Positions 16,344-24,554 of a DNA stretch of 46,199 nt are shown piece by piece; within the stretch, counting starts at the first letter, position 1, and each line of letters begins with the position of its first letter. The stretch spans positions 1 to 46,199 of the forward strand of contig CAJJAQ010000003.1 in NCBI GenBank assembly GCA_905182095.1, given 5' to 3'. The notes beneath the pieces were generated by a model. The model was given only the letters and a program-made list of their open reading frames with translations, searched no databases and was not told where the DNA came from. A program made the position numbers and the translations under genes. The stretch is from an uncultured Pseudomonadales bacterium. GTDB taxonomy: Bacteria > Pseudomonadota > Gammaproteobacteria > Pseudomonadales > Azotimanducaceae.

Positions 16344-17195
16344 TTAATGCATTAGATTAAACATCTTACGACGGTACTTTCCGGCAATCTCGTTACCCTT
16401 GCCCAACATGTTAAACACACGCAGCATTGTCAGCCGGCCTATGTCCTCGCGGAACTCACGGTCACTGCGCAAAATATCCATGCAGCTGTCCAAACCTTCC
16501 ACGTAATGCTCACCAACAATCAACTGAATTGCCAACTGGTAGCGAATTTCAAGGTCATCGGGCGCGCTGGTAACGGCCTGTCGAAGCGCCTCTAGAGAAT
16601 CCATGGCGGCTACTTCCTCAATAAATTCTAATCTGTTCTGAGGCCGCTCTCGGCCCGTAGTGTCTTCTGGAATGGAAGCAAGCACAGTACGAGCATCATC
16701 TAAGTCGCCTTTACGTACCAATGCGTCTGCCAACTCTACTCGCAAGGATTGGTTCTTTGGCTCTTCTTGGATGCTCTCTTGCAGTACTTCAACTGCGCCG
16801 GCAAAGTCGCCAGTGGCAAGCATATGGTCTAGATCACCTTTAATGGCATCTGCGGCAGACTCAGTGAGTCCATCCAATATTGTACGCAACTGGGCTTCAT
16901 CCGCAGGGCCGTCAATTTGCTCGGATATTTGACCCAAGTGGATGACGCGAATACTAGGGAGACCTTGTACCTGTAGGCGTTGGGCTAAATTCTGATCAAT
17001 GGAGACATCTGACAGGGCCAAAATAAATTTACCCTGGTATTCGGCGAGCAGCTGCTCGAGCAGAGCTCTGCCCTGCACAGATAAGGGAACCTGCTCTGCC
17101 CAAAATAGAACAACAACGGGTATGGTCTGTGACTTGTCGATAACATCGGTTTGAAACGAGTCCACGGTAACGTGGATTGGGGCATTAACTTGCAT
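16344..17195 (-). CDS. cnoX: CnoX/YbbN-like thioredoxin-fold co-chaperone lacking cysteine
   Basis: A 283-residue protein: an N-terminal thioredoxin-fold domain (about 1-110) followed by TPR-like helices (about 115-283), the layout of E. coli CnoX (YbbN), a holdase that protects proteins from chlorine stress and hands them to GroEL or DnaK. The active-site stretch reads LFWAEQVPLSVQGRALL, so the usual CxxC or SxxC is absent. The only cysteine I see is far downstream (EGLDSCMDIL). The thioredoxin domain is therefore predicted redox-inactive. The cis-proline loop (GLPSIRVIHLGQ) is kept. ATG 17195 has AAGGA within an AAGGAATCCTT palindrome upstream. The gene follows the YycJ-like hydrolase on the same strand, separated by 215 bp with repeats. 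Confidence 0.82.
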   Translation of the reverse strand: MQVNAPIHVTVDSFQTDVIDKSQTIPVVVLFWAEQVPLSVQGRALLEQLLAEYQGKFILALSDVSIDQNLAQRLQVQGLPSIRVIHLGQISEQIDGPADEAQLRTILDGLTESAADAIKGDLDHMLATGDFAGAVEVLQESIQEEPKNQSLRVELADALVRKGDLDDARTVLASIPEDTTGRERPQNRLEFIEEVAAMDSLEALRQAVTSAPDDLEIRYQLAIQLIVGEHYVEGLDSCMDILRSDREFREDIGRLTMLRVFNMLGKGNEIAGKYRRKMFNLMH

Positions 17196-17315
17196 GAATA
17201 AGGAATCCTTTTATTGGGTCACTGGGCGTGAACGGTGTGTTTATAAATTTACGCGACTGTTTCATTCACCAAAGCACTCCACAAACATTTTTGGCAATGA
17301 CAGCGAGTCTTTTAG

Positions 17316-17377
17316 GCGATGGGTTAACATCTTGTTTGACGATGAACGAACATCTTTTTTGCGATGAACGAACATCT
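17316..17377. repeat. Three tandem ~22-bp repeats upstream of the CnoX gene
   Basis: Two exact 16-bp copies of CGATGAACGAACATCT (17340-17355 and 17362-17377) are spaced 22 bp apart. A diverged third copy, GCGATGGGTTAACATCTTG, begins at 17316. They lie in the 215-bp gap before the CnoX start. A period of about two DNA turns would suit repeated binding of one regulator on the same face. Confidence 0.75.
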
Positions 17378-17410
17378 AGGCAACCTTCCAATACTATTTG
17401 GCGGGGTCTC

Positions 17411-18199
17411 TCAAATCACCTTATCGAAGGAAATTTGCCGTGTTAGTGGCTTTTTGCCAATCCAGTCAAAGCCTTCATTTTGCGTGGCAATAACCAAGCT
17501 CGCCACCTGTTCTCGAAGCTCGGCAAACATTTCGTCGACAAGATTAACGGCATTATTTTGCGCACTCACATGACCAATCACAACGTGTAGGTCTTTATGC
17601 GCTAACAAACCAAGTAGATCTCGTGCCTGAGCGTTGGAAAGGTGTCCGTGATCTGCAGCCACACGGCGCTTCAACGCTGGCGGGTAAGCGCCAGCAAAAA
17701 GCATATTGCGATCATGGTTCGCTTCTAAGAGTAAATGCGTACAGTGCTCAAACTGCTTCACTACATGGGGCGTCACGCTCCCAAGGTCGGACAGCACACC
17801 TATTTTGGTAGCGTCCTTAGACAAGACAAATTGCGTGGGCTCTCGAGCGTCGTGAGGCACTCTAACCGGATTAACCAGAACACCTTCCACTTCAAAGGGC
17901 GCGTCGCCATCAAAGGCATTGCACTGGAAATCTTGGGGACTGTTCTTTAATGTCCCATGAGAGGCGTACACCGGTATTGCATAGCGATGAGACAACCCTG
18001 CCACTCCGGCAATATGATCGCTGTGCTCATGGCTAACCAAAATAGCTGTTATATCACCAGGGCTCATTTCTAACCGCGCTAAACGCTGCTCCGCTTGTTT
18101 ACGGTTAAAGCCACAGTCAACCAAAAAAATGGCATCGCCTATAGCAACAAGAGTGCCATTGCCGCGACTACCACTGCCAAGGGATGCAAAACCACCCAT
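17411..18199 (-). CDS. MBL-fold metallohydrolase, YycJ/WalJ-like
   Basis: A 262-residue metallo-beta-lactamase-fold hydrolase. The N terminus FASLGSGSRGNGTLV and the metal motif SHEHSDHIAG (HxHxDH) are the signature of the YycJ/WalJ group, proposed exonuclease-like phosphodiesterases. Further metal ligands are in LLEANHD (about 151-157) and in ADHGHLSN and VIGHVS. Its ATG overlaps the BamC stop by one base (TAATG), giving the order dapA-bamC-hydrolase, which is common in Pseudomonas-type gammaproteobacteria. Presumed cytoplasmic; the natural substrate is not established. Confidence 0.88.
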   Translation of the reverse strand: MGGFASLGSGSRGNGTLVAIGDAIFLVDCGFNRKQAEQRLARLEMSPGDITAILVSHEHSDHIAGVAGLSHRYAIPVYASHGTLKNSPQDFQCNAFDGDAPFEVEGVLVNPVRVPHDAREPTQFVLSKDATKIGVLSDLGSVTPHVVKQFEHCTHLLLEANHDRNMLFAGAYPPALKRRVAADHGHLSNAQARDLLGLLAHKDLHVVIGHVSAQNNAVNLVDEMFAELREQVASLVIATQNEGFDWIGKKPLTRQISFDKVI

Positions 18200-19338
18200 T
18201 AAGTGGCGAATTCTCTGATGAGTACTAGGATCTTCTGAGCTTTGTCGGCGTCAGTCATCGGCGCACCGTCTTGTACAACAATGACATCGAAACCGCTCTC
18301 AGCATCACCTGACATTTGAATGACTGCATTTATCCGTCTGGCTTCACTGTTACAAGAAAAAGTCACTCGGCATAAAACGCTGCCTTTGGCGTCACCAGAA
18401 AATAACTCAGTAGCGATCGTCACATCATACTCGCCGGCATCGCTGCTTTGCTCGTTAACCTCTATTTCCGCATTCTTCATAGCTTGACCTAAAGTTGCCC
18501 AAGCACGCGAGCGGTCAAGAAAGAGCTTAAGTACCGGCACGCCATCAGCATTTCGCGACAAGTCGGTTTTTGCGCTAGCGCCGATTTGCAGGGCCACCTT
18601 AGATACCGTTGTCTCTGCAACTCGGGCCGCGATATAGCCGCCAATTTCATTCAGCAAACTGCGTTCGGCGGTCGCCATATTAGATTTCAGATCATTTAGG
18701 GAAATCACATCGTCGGCTGCAAGTTGATCTTGCGTGTCATTTTCGTGACGAATGTGTACTTCCGTAGACTGCGGCTGCAGACCCTGCTCGACACGAATTA
18801 AGAACCTATCTTTGCCCTGGTTTTGAGCTGTGCCTTCGACACCGTCCTGTGCAGGAACGGCTTCTTCACCACGTCGATTATTACGCAAAAGTGTGCGCAC
18901 AACGTCTCGGTAATCTTTATCTTCAACGGTCAACCAAGCGGTGTTAAGGCGCCCAACTTCTGGCCTATCCATCTCTAAAACAATGCCGTTATCAGCAAAG
19001 AACTGTTTCATCTTGGGCCACGCAGTAGTTGCCGGCTCAGGCACCACCAACCAATTACGTCCACCCAAAGCTTGTAGGCGTACTTCATCTCTATTGTCGC
19101 TGGCGTAAAGAGCATCAGGTAACGGTGGTCTTTGAGGATAGAAAGATGGATTACGTTGCTCGCCAATCACCGGCAGCAGAATAGGATTGTCAACAATGCT
19201 GCCATCCAGATCATCCGGTATTTGCAAAGGTGGCAACGGCTTCGTGTCGATATAGGATTCTTCCTCAGGTGCAGCACCGCCAAACCAACCACAGCTTGCA
19301 GTCAGACAGACGAGTAATACGATACTTATAAATCTCAT
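18199..19338 (-). CDS. bamC: Outer-membrane assembly lipoprotein BamC (NlpB)
   Basis: A component of the BAM complex that inserts beta-barrel proteins in the outer membrane. The 379-residue product begins with a lipoprotein signal ending in LTASC (lipid-modified Cys about 16). A flexible segment with the conserved LPPLQIPDDLDG follows, which in E. coli contacts BamD. Two helix-grip domains come next, one around residues 90-200 (NWLVVPEPATTAWPKMKQFF) and one from about 250. It starts inside the end of dapA (4-base ATGA overlap) and its stop overlaps the next gene, so dapA, bamC and the hydrolase form one operon. Placement directly after dapA supports the call even though BamC sequences diverge quickly. 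Confidence 0.9.
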   Translation of the reverse strand: MRFISIVLLVCLTASCGWFGGAAPEEESYIDTKPLPPLQIPDDLDGSIVDNPILLPVIGEQRNPSFYPQRPPLPDALYASDNRDEVRLQALGGRNWLVVPEPATTAWPKMKQFFADNGIVLEMDRPEVGRLNTAWLTVEDKDYRDVVRTLLRNNRRGEEAVPAQDGVEGTAQNQGKDRFLIRVEQGLQPQSTEVHIRHENDTQDQLAADDVISLNDLKSNMATAERSLLNEIGGYIAARVAETTVSKVALQIGASAKTDLSRNADGVPVLKLFLDRSRAWATLGQAMKNAEIEVNEQSSDAGEYDVTIATELFSGDAKGSVLCRVTFSCNSEARRINAVIQMSGDAESGFDVIVVQDGAPMTDADKAQKILVLIREFAT

Positions 19339-20225
19339 TTGCCTGCTCCGGCTGTAGTTACTGCGTTACGCACTTGTTCGTGGTGCTGGTCACTCAATGG
19401 AATAAGGGGTAAACGAATGCCCCCTTGCATACGACCCAATTCACTGAGAATCCACTTGGTTGGGGTGGGCGATGATTCGACGAACAGCGCATCATGCACC
19501 GGTTGCAGCCTTGTATCTAAAATCTTTGCTCGAGCGTGGTCACCTTTCAAGTAACTGGCACAAAATTCTGACATCAATTCAGGTAGCACATTAGCGGTTA
19601 CAGAAATTGTACCTGCCGCGCCCAAAGTCATCATCTCTAAGGTCTGCGCATCTTCTCCAGAGAGCAGAAAAAAGTCGTCTTGAGCCGCGCCAGTTAGCGC
19701 GCTCTTAATCGCACTGACTCTGGTTGCGTCTCCGCAGGCATCCTTAATTCCGACGATATTAGAAAAATTCGCCAGCCTTGCCACTGTCTCTGCCTGCATG
19801 TCGCAGCCGGTTCGCGGCGGTACGTTATACAAGACGATAGGCACAGTTGTGGCATCTGAAATGGCCTTATAATGCTGGTACAAACCTTCTTGGGTAGGGC
19901 GATTGTAATAAGGCGTAACCAGTAAACAGGCATCCGCTCCCAACCCTTGGGCTTCTTGAGTTTGGTGAATGGCTTCGGCGGTAGAATTACTACCTGTGCC
20001 AGCAATAACTGGAATGCGCTTGGCGACTACTTCGATAGTGCGCTTGATGACCTGTAAGTGTTCATCTGTATCTAAGGTCGCGGATTCACCCGTGGTGCCC
20101 ATGGGCACAATACCGTGGGTGCCACTTTCAATATGCCACTCTATAAGGCTGTCCAAAGCCACCCAATCGATGTCGCCGTTGTCGCGCATTGGGGTAACTA
20201 GGGCAACAATACTCCCTGTCAGCAT
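19335..20225 (-). CDS. dapA: 4-hydroxy-tetrahydrodipicolinate synthase
   Basis: Condenses pyruvate with aspartate semialdehyde, the first committed step to diaminopimelate and lysine. The 296 residues are the normal length. Motifs are TPMRDNGDIDW near the N terminus, the pyruvate-binding GTTGES (about 43-48), the tyrosine segment TPYYNRPTQEG, the tyrosine of LYNVPPRTG and the Schiff-base lysine in IVGIKDACGD (about residue 161). ATG 20225 has AGGCGA upstream. It is the first gene of the dapA-bamC-hydrolase operon; 124 bp separate it from the protease gene on the same strand. Confidence 0.97.
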   Translation of the reverse strand: MLTGSIVALVTPMRDNGDIDWVALDSLIEWHIESGTHGIVPMGTTGESATLDTDEHLQVIKRTIEVVAKRIPVIAGTGSNSTAEAIHQTQEAQGLGADACLLVTPYYNRPTQEGLYQHYKAISDATTVPIVLYNVPPRTGCDMQAETVARLANFSNIVGIKDACGDATRVSAIKSALTGAAQDDFFLLSGEDAQTLEMMTLGAAGTISVTANVLPELMSEFCASYLKGDHARAKILDTRLQPVHDALFVESSPTPTKWILSELGRMQGGIRLPLIPLSDQHHEQVRNAVTTAGAGK

Positions 20226-20349
20226 AAGGTTCGCCTATGTGGTTTTAGTAAAAGCGAAATGGTACGCAGGCGTGGTGTAGGTAACAAGCTCTGCGTCACC
20301 GGTAAAAACCATATATCGCACATTTTTTTGCTCCACTTTGCACAATCGA

Positions 20350-22962
20350 TCAATGTTCAATGAGCAGACTCTTGCGCAACAACCTGTCGAGATGCCTAAC
20401 ATGGGCCTGAGTAGAGACATTCAATCCAGTCGCAACCTGATTGCGCCCTTTATTTTCGATACTTGTAGCCAAATTTTCCAGTTGCACCAACACCGCTGAC
20501 CGCGCCAGAGCATCAAACTTGCCAGAATTGTCGTTAAGTATTTTTGTTAAGCGGTGGATGAATTCAATTTGTAGGTATTGCCGAAAACTTCCGACATTTC
20601 CCGCCATATCGACGGCAAAAACTGCCTCAGTTAGATCAGTCATCACTTGACCAAGCTCATATTCATTACCGTAAGCACTTGAATCAGTAATGCGTTGCAA
20701 TGTTTTGGGGTGAAGCAAGTGCGCTAAAACATTTTTTTGTACTGACAGAAACATTTGATGAATCTTTGGATCTTCAGGACTGTCGTAAAAATCAAAGCCT
20801 CTGCGCTGCTGCTGCAATTTACTGAAAAGCGGCTGGGATTGCGCAAGAACATTGGGTGCAAAAATATAGTCGTTGAGCACTTTCATTGCTCGCCGCTGCT
20901 GCTCTGCCGACACCGGCTCGTAGGGTGAAAGGTCAGAACTACCCGGCGGCAAGCGGTTAATATGTACGCCACCAACATATCGCGAAACCACCCCAGAGGA
21001 ACGCTTGAACTGATTCATCAGCACCACGTAATTGTTATACAACTTTTGATAACTTTCGCCTTGATAAGACTCGGCAAGCTGCCCTTGCACCGTCTTCAAA
21101 TGTTCGAGGCGTTGTTGGGCATAACCAATTGCATCGCTACTTAGATCATAGATATTAATGTGCGGGTCGATACCGCGCCCAGGACTACGCATATCATCAG
21201 CGTCATTACCGTAGGTCAATTGGGGTTCACTGGCTCTGGCCAAAATTTCATCAAGGCCCTGAGCCTGATCAGCCTTGGCAAATTCAGCGTATGCATAAGT
21301 GATAGCCCAATCGTCATATGGACCAGGGCGGTTTTGATAGAACAACGTTTGTGTCTTGTTAGCTGGCGCAACGTTTACCGCCTCATAATCCATCACCGAC
21401 GCAGAAAGTCCTTTTTCCGCCACTGCAACAGGGTCAAAGACATTGGGTAAAAGCTGGCTGGCGCGCATATTATGGGTCAAACCCAAGGTGTGCCCAATTT
21501 CATGTAGGGTGAGCATGTATATGCTGTCTTTAATCAGCTGTTCACGCAGTGCATCTGGCGCGCTGCTCAACAGCAGCGCTTGGTCGGCGAACAAAAAATC
21601 CGCCTGCATCTGGTAGCCCAAATCACAGTATTTGCCGTGTTTGTCGGCTGGCAGAGCATGCTTCGGAGTAGGCTGCAGTAGCTCCTTAATCTTCAAGCGA
21701 CTGGTCAAATAGGCGAACTCCAACATTATGTCCGCTCCAATGATCTGCCCTGTGCGCGGATTGGAAAAAGACGGACCATACCCACCAAAAGGGGGCGTCG
21801 GTGAAGAGGTCCAGCGCATCACATTATAACGAATGTCTCCGGCGTCCCATGTGGCGTCATCAGGTTGCACGTTTATCTCAATGGCATTGCTGAACCCTGC
21901 CTTCTCAAAGGCACTGTTCCAGCTCAGACCTGCGGCCTTAATAAGGTCACGAAACTCGTAGGGCGTGGTGTTTTCAATCCACCAGACAATGGGTTCAACT
22001 GGGTCTGAGATTTTCGCGGTAGGATCTTTCTTAACCAAGCGCCAGCGATTGACTACATCCTTGTAAGGTGCCGGGTCGCGGCTGGTCAAGTCGGTGATAC
22101 GATCGGTAAAAAAACCTACACGATAGTCATCACGTCGCGGCTGGTAATCTGCTGAAGGCATAGCAATAAAATTATGCTGAATAAGTACGCTGACATAGCG
22201 ACTATCGGTGACATCTTCACCACCTTCAACCGTAGGCGCTTGGTCTTCATAGACTAAATCGGTGGTGACCAACGTATTGTCCGGATAACTGGCAAGCCTG
22301 ACTATTTTTGATCGATCCGTACTCAGCTTACCCAATGCAAAAGCTTTTCCTGGCTTTTCGTCGGGCCGAGGCGAAGCCTTAATTTGACTCAATGCTTCGC
22401 CTATAAATACACCGCCAACCTCTACCAAAATATCACCGCCAACTTTGTCTTCGGCAACAATTTTCGCGACGGCTAGCACCGCATCAGGCACATTGGCATC
22501 TTTAGCACGATTCAGTGGGCTTGCTGGGTCTAAATAGAACAGCGTATTGGCTTGGACGAATTCAACACGGTCAAAGTGTCGGGTAACCTTGAGTACTTTG
22601 TTATCTCTATACTGGCCACGAAAATGTCCACCTTCCACTACGCCATCGACTAGAGTGACAGTATGTATAAATTCCTGATCAAGCTGATCCTGCTTGATAC
22701 GCAAATGCACCGAACCGTCACTTGAGTTGCGATATAGCGTAAAGAAACCAGCAATGACTTCGGCATCTTTGACAACAGATTCAATGGTTTTGATTTCTTT
22801 CTCATCTACCTCTGTCTTGCCACCAACCTTAACTGCCGTCATTTGATCAAGCTCTACGACAGCCTGCGTGGCAGCTTTTTTGTCACCACATCCGGTCAAA
22901 GGAATGCCCACACAAAGGCATAGAACGCAACTCTGCTTTAACAAGTTATGGAATGATCTCAT
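20350..22962 (-). CDS. Large zinc metalloprotease lipoprotein (DUF4953/DUF5117 family)
   Basis: An 870-residue predicted lipoprotein: signal ending in PLTGC (Cys about 25), then a DUF5117-like beta domain (about 70-280), then a metzincin-type catalytic domain. The zinc motif is HEIGHTLGLTHN (His 487, Glu 488, His 491, His 497), followed by a Met-turn candidate SVMDYEAV. C-terminal helices follow. Families of this build are mostly known from Bacteroidetes and marine Proteobacteria, and are thought to be cell-surface or periplasmic peptidases of unknown substrate. It lies between dapA and perM on the same strand, a place that in Pseudomonas holds other small genes, so it looks like a lineage-specific insertion in a conserved block. 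Confidence 0.85.
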   Translation of the reverse strand: MRSFHNLLKQSCVLCLCVGIPLTGCGDKKAATQAVVELDQMTAVKVGGKTEVDEKEIKTIESVVKDAEVIAGFFTLYRNSSDGSVHLRIKQDQLDQEFIHTVTLVDGVVEGGHFRGQYRDNKVLKVTRHFDRVEFVQANTLFYLDPASPLNRAKDANVPDAVLAVAKIVAEDKVGGDILVEVGGVFIGEALSQIKASPRPDEKPGKAFALGKLSTDRSKIVRLASYPDNTLVTTDLVYEDQAPTVEGGEDVTDSRYVSVLIQHNFIAMPSADYQPRRDDYRVGFFTDRITDLTSRDPAPYKDVVNRWRLVKKDPTAKISDPVEPIVWWIENTTPYEFRDLIKAAGLSWNSAFEKAGFSNAIEINVQPDDATWDAGDIRYNVMRWTSSPTPPFGGYGPSFSNPRTGQIIGADIMLEFAYLTSRLKIKELLQPTPKHALPADKHGKYCDLGYQMQADFLFADQALLLSSAPDALREQLIKDSIYMLTLHEIGHTLGLTHNMRASQLLPNVFDPVAVAEKGLSASVMDYEAVNVAPANKTQTLFYQNRPGPYDDWAITYAYAEFAKADQAQGLDEILARASEPQLTYGNDADDMRSPGRGIDPHINIYDLSSDAIGYAQQRLEHLKTVQGQLAESYQGESYQKLYNNYVVLMNQFKRSSGVVSRYVGGVHINRLPPGSSDLSPYEPVSAEQQRRAMKVLNDYIFAPNVLAQSQPLFSKLQQQRRGFDFYDSPEDPKIHQMFLSVQKNVLAHLLHPKTLQRITDSSAYGNEYELGQVMTDLTEAVFAVDMAGNVGSFRQYLQIEFIHRLTKILNDNSGKFDALARSAVLVQLENLATSIENKGRNQVATGLNVSTQAHVRHLDRLLRKSLLIEH

Positions 22963-23054
22963 CGCGATGGTCCTGTTTTACTAATACTTTTCAAAGTGGC
23001 TTTGTGCCTACTCAGGGCTCTATGAATTGCCACTGGGCATGCGTTTGCGAGTAT

Positions 23055-24155
23055 CTAGTTCGGCTTTACTCCGCCTCCTTTTAACTCTTCGTCTAGCTCT
23101 TCATCTACATTAGGCCAAGCAGAATAAATTGCCTTGATCAGGGTGGCCAATGGGATAGCAAAGAACACACCCCAGATACCGCCGAGGCCACCAAATGCGA
23201 GTACCGCTATAATAATTGTGATTGGGTGCAGGTCTACAGCCTCGGAGAATAATAATGGCACCAAAACATTGCCGTCCAAAAATTGAATAAAGAGATAGGC
23301 CAACATGATCCAACCAAGATCTAACGTGAAACCGAACTGCAAAACCGCCACTGCAAATACCGGCAAGGTCACTATCGCGGCGCCGACAAAGGGAATCAAC
23401 ACAGAAACGCCAACAATCACTGCCAACAGAGCTGCGTAATTTAGGCCAAAGAGAATAAAGGTAACGAAGGTGACGCTGCCTACAATTAAAATCTCCAACA
23501 CCTTGCCGCGCACGTAATTGCCTAACTGCGCATTCATCTCAACCCCAACAGAATCTAATAGCGGACGCTTCTTGGGTAAAATAGAAACCACCCAGGCCAA
23601 AAGAGCATCTTTATCTTTCAACAGGAAAAACACTGAAATTGGCACTAAGACCAAATAAATTAGTAGGCCAAAAACCGAAAACACTTGAGAAAATGCACTC
23701 TCTAAAATAACGCCACTAACGTTACCTAATTCACGCGCGCCCTGCTCTACAATTGCCGCTACCTGTGTCTCTGTCACATATTCTGGGAATCGCTGGGCTA
23801 GGTTGAGCAACCCTTCTTGAAGGCGTGTGATTAATGTCGGCACTAGACGGCCCAAGCTCTGAACTTGCTGCCAAAGTAGCGGCACGATAAGGAATACAAT
23901 TGCCATAACGGAACTGACGAACAACAACACGGAAATGTTCACCGCCAAAATTCGCGGCATACGCAGGTTTTGCAAACGCGTCACCAAACCCTCTAACAAG
24001 AAGGCAATCACCAAGCCTGTCAGCACTGGCGCTAACGCGCCGCCAAGGGTGTAGAGCAACGCCATGATCACTGTCAGAGAAAGCACCAAATAAACGGCAT
24101 CCTCTTGAGAGAAGTAACGATTCAACCAACCGCCAATTATATTTAAAAAATTCAT
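23055..24155 (-). CDS. perM: AI-2E family transporter, PerM-like
   Basis: A 366-residue multi-span inner-membrane protein of the AI-2 exporter/PerM family. Hydrophobic helices occur near 20-60, 65-95, 150-180, 205-275 and 285-345. The conserved periplasmic-side stretch VLVPISVFFLLKDKD (about 170-184) and the motif VLIPFVGAAIVTLPVFAVA are typical, as is the late IWGVFFAIPLATLIKAIY. Some members export autoinducer 2, others are sodium/proton antiporters, and the substrate of PerM is unsettled. The start overlaps the TusA-like gene stop by 4 bases. Position next to bepA matches the E. coli perM-bepA pair, which supports the symbol. Confidence 0.88.
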   Translation of the reverse strand: MNFLNIIGGWLNRYFSQEDAVYLVLSLTVIMALLYTLGGALAPVLTGLVIAFLLEGLVTRLQNLRMPRILAVNISVLLFVSSVMAIVFLIVPLLWQQVQSLGRLVPTLITRLQEGLLNLAQRFPEYVTETQVAAIVEQGARELGNVSGVILESAFSQVFSVFGLLIYLVLVPISVFFLLKDKDALLAWVVSILPKKRPLLDSVGVEMNAQLGNYVRGKVLEILIVGSVTFVTFILFGLNYAALLAVIVGVSVLIPFVGAAIVTLPVFAVAVLQFGFTLDLGWIMLAYLFIQFLDGNVLVPLLFSEAVDLHPITIIIAVLAFGGLGGIWGVFFAIPLATLIKAIYSAWPNVDEELDEELKGGGVKPN

Positions 24156-24430
24156 GCTTTTTTCTGTATCAGGTAAGTGTAAACACCGTCTTCTTCCGTA
24201 GACGATAGCAGTGTGTGCCCGCTCTGAGAGGTAAAGACAGAAAAGTCTCTAACCGAACCTGAGTCCGTGGCTTGCACACGCAAAACTTGTAACGGTTCTA
24301 GCCCATTAAGGGCCTTCTTAGCCTTTAACAACGGCATGGGACACATCAAACCTTGAAGGTCCAAGTCCATGTCTACATTTACGCCCGGGGTTGCCCCAGG
24401 TGATGCGCTGGTTGAGTTAGAGTTGATCAT
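24152..24430 (-). CDS. TusA/SirA-family sulfur carrier
   Basis: A small sulfurtransferase-type protein. I prefer ATG 24430 (92 residues) because AAGGTGG ends five bases upstream; ATG 24448 adds six residues without a good ribosome site. The family motif LDLQGLMCPMPLLKAKKAL holds the single persulfide-carrying cysteine (CPMP). The fold continues with VLRVQATDSGSVRDFSVF. TusA-like proteins pass sulfur for tRNA thiolation or molybdenum cofactor work. The Pseudomonas homologue in the same genomic place (between perM-like and bepA) has been tied to molybdenum cofactor function. It is coupled to perM and divergent from bepA. Confidence 0.88.
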   Translation of the reverse strand: MINSNSTSASPGATPGVNVDMDLDLQGLMCPMPLLKAKKALNGLEPLQVLRVQATDSGSVRDFSVFTSQSGHTLLSSTEEDGVYTYLIQKKA

Positions 24431-24554
24431 ATTATCCACCTTATTCATGAGCGAAATGTACCACAGGCTTGCAAATTTAGTGCATTAGGCCGCAATTCTA
24501 GAGTTTTTTTCTTGCATAACTTTCCTAACAGTTCAGATAGCGTACTATCGACTT

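Noticed and set aside
17228-17446. Plus-strand open frame of 72 codons between CnoX and the hydrolase
   Set aside because: It runs through the tandem repeats and into the antisense of the hydrolase gene; no coding signs.
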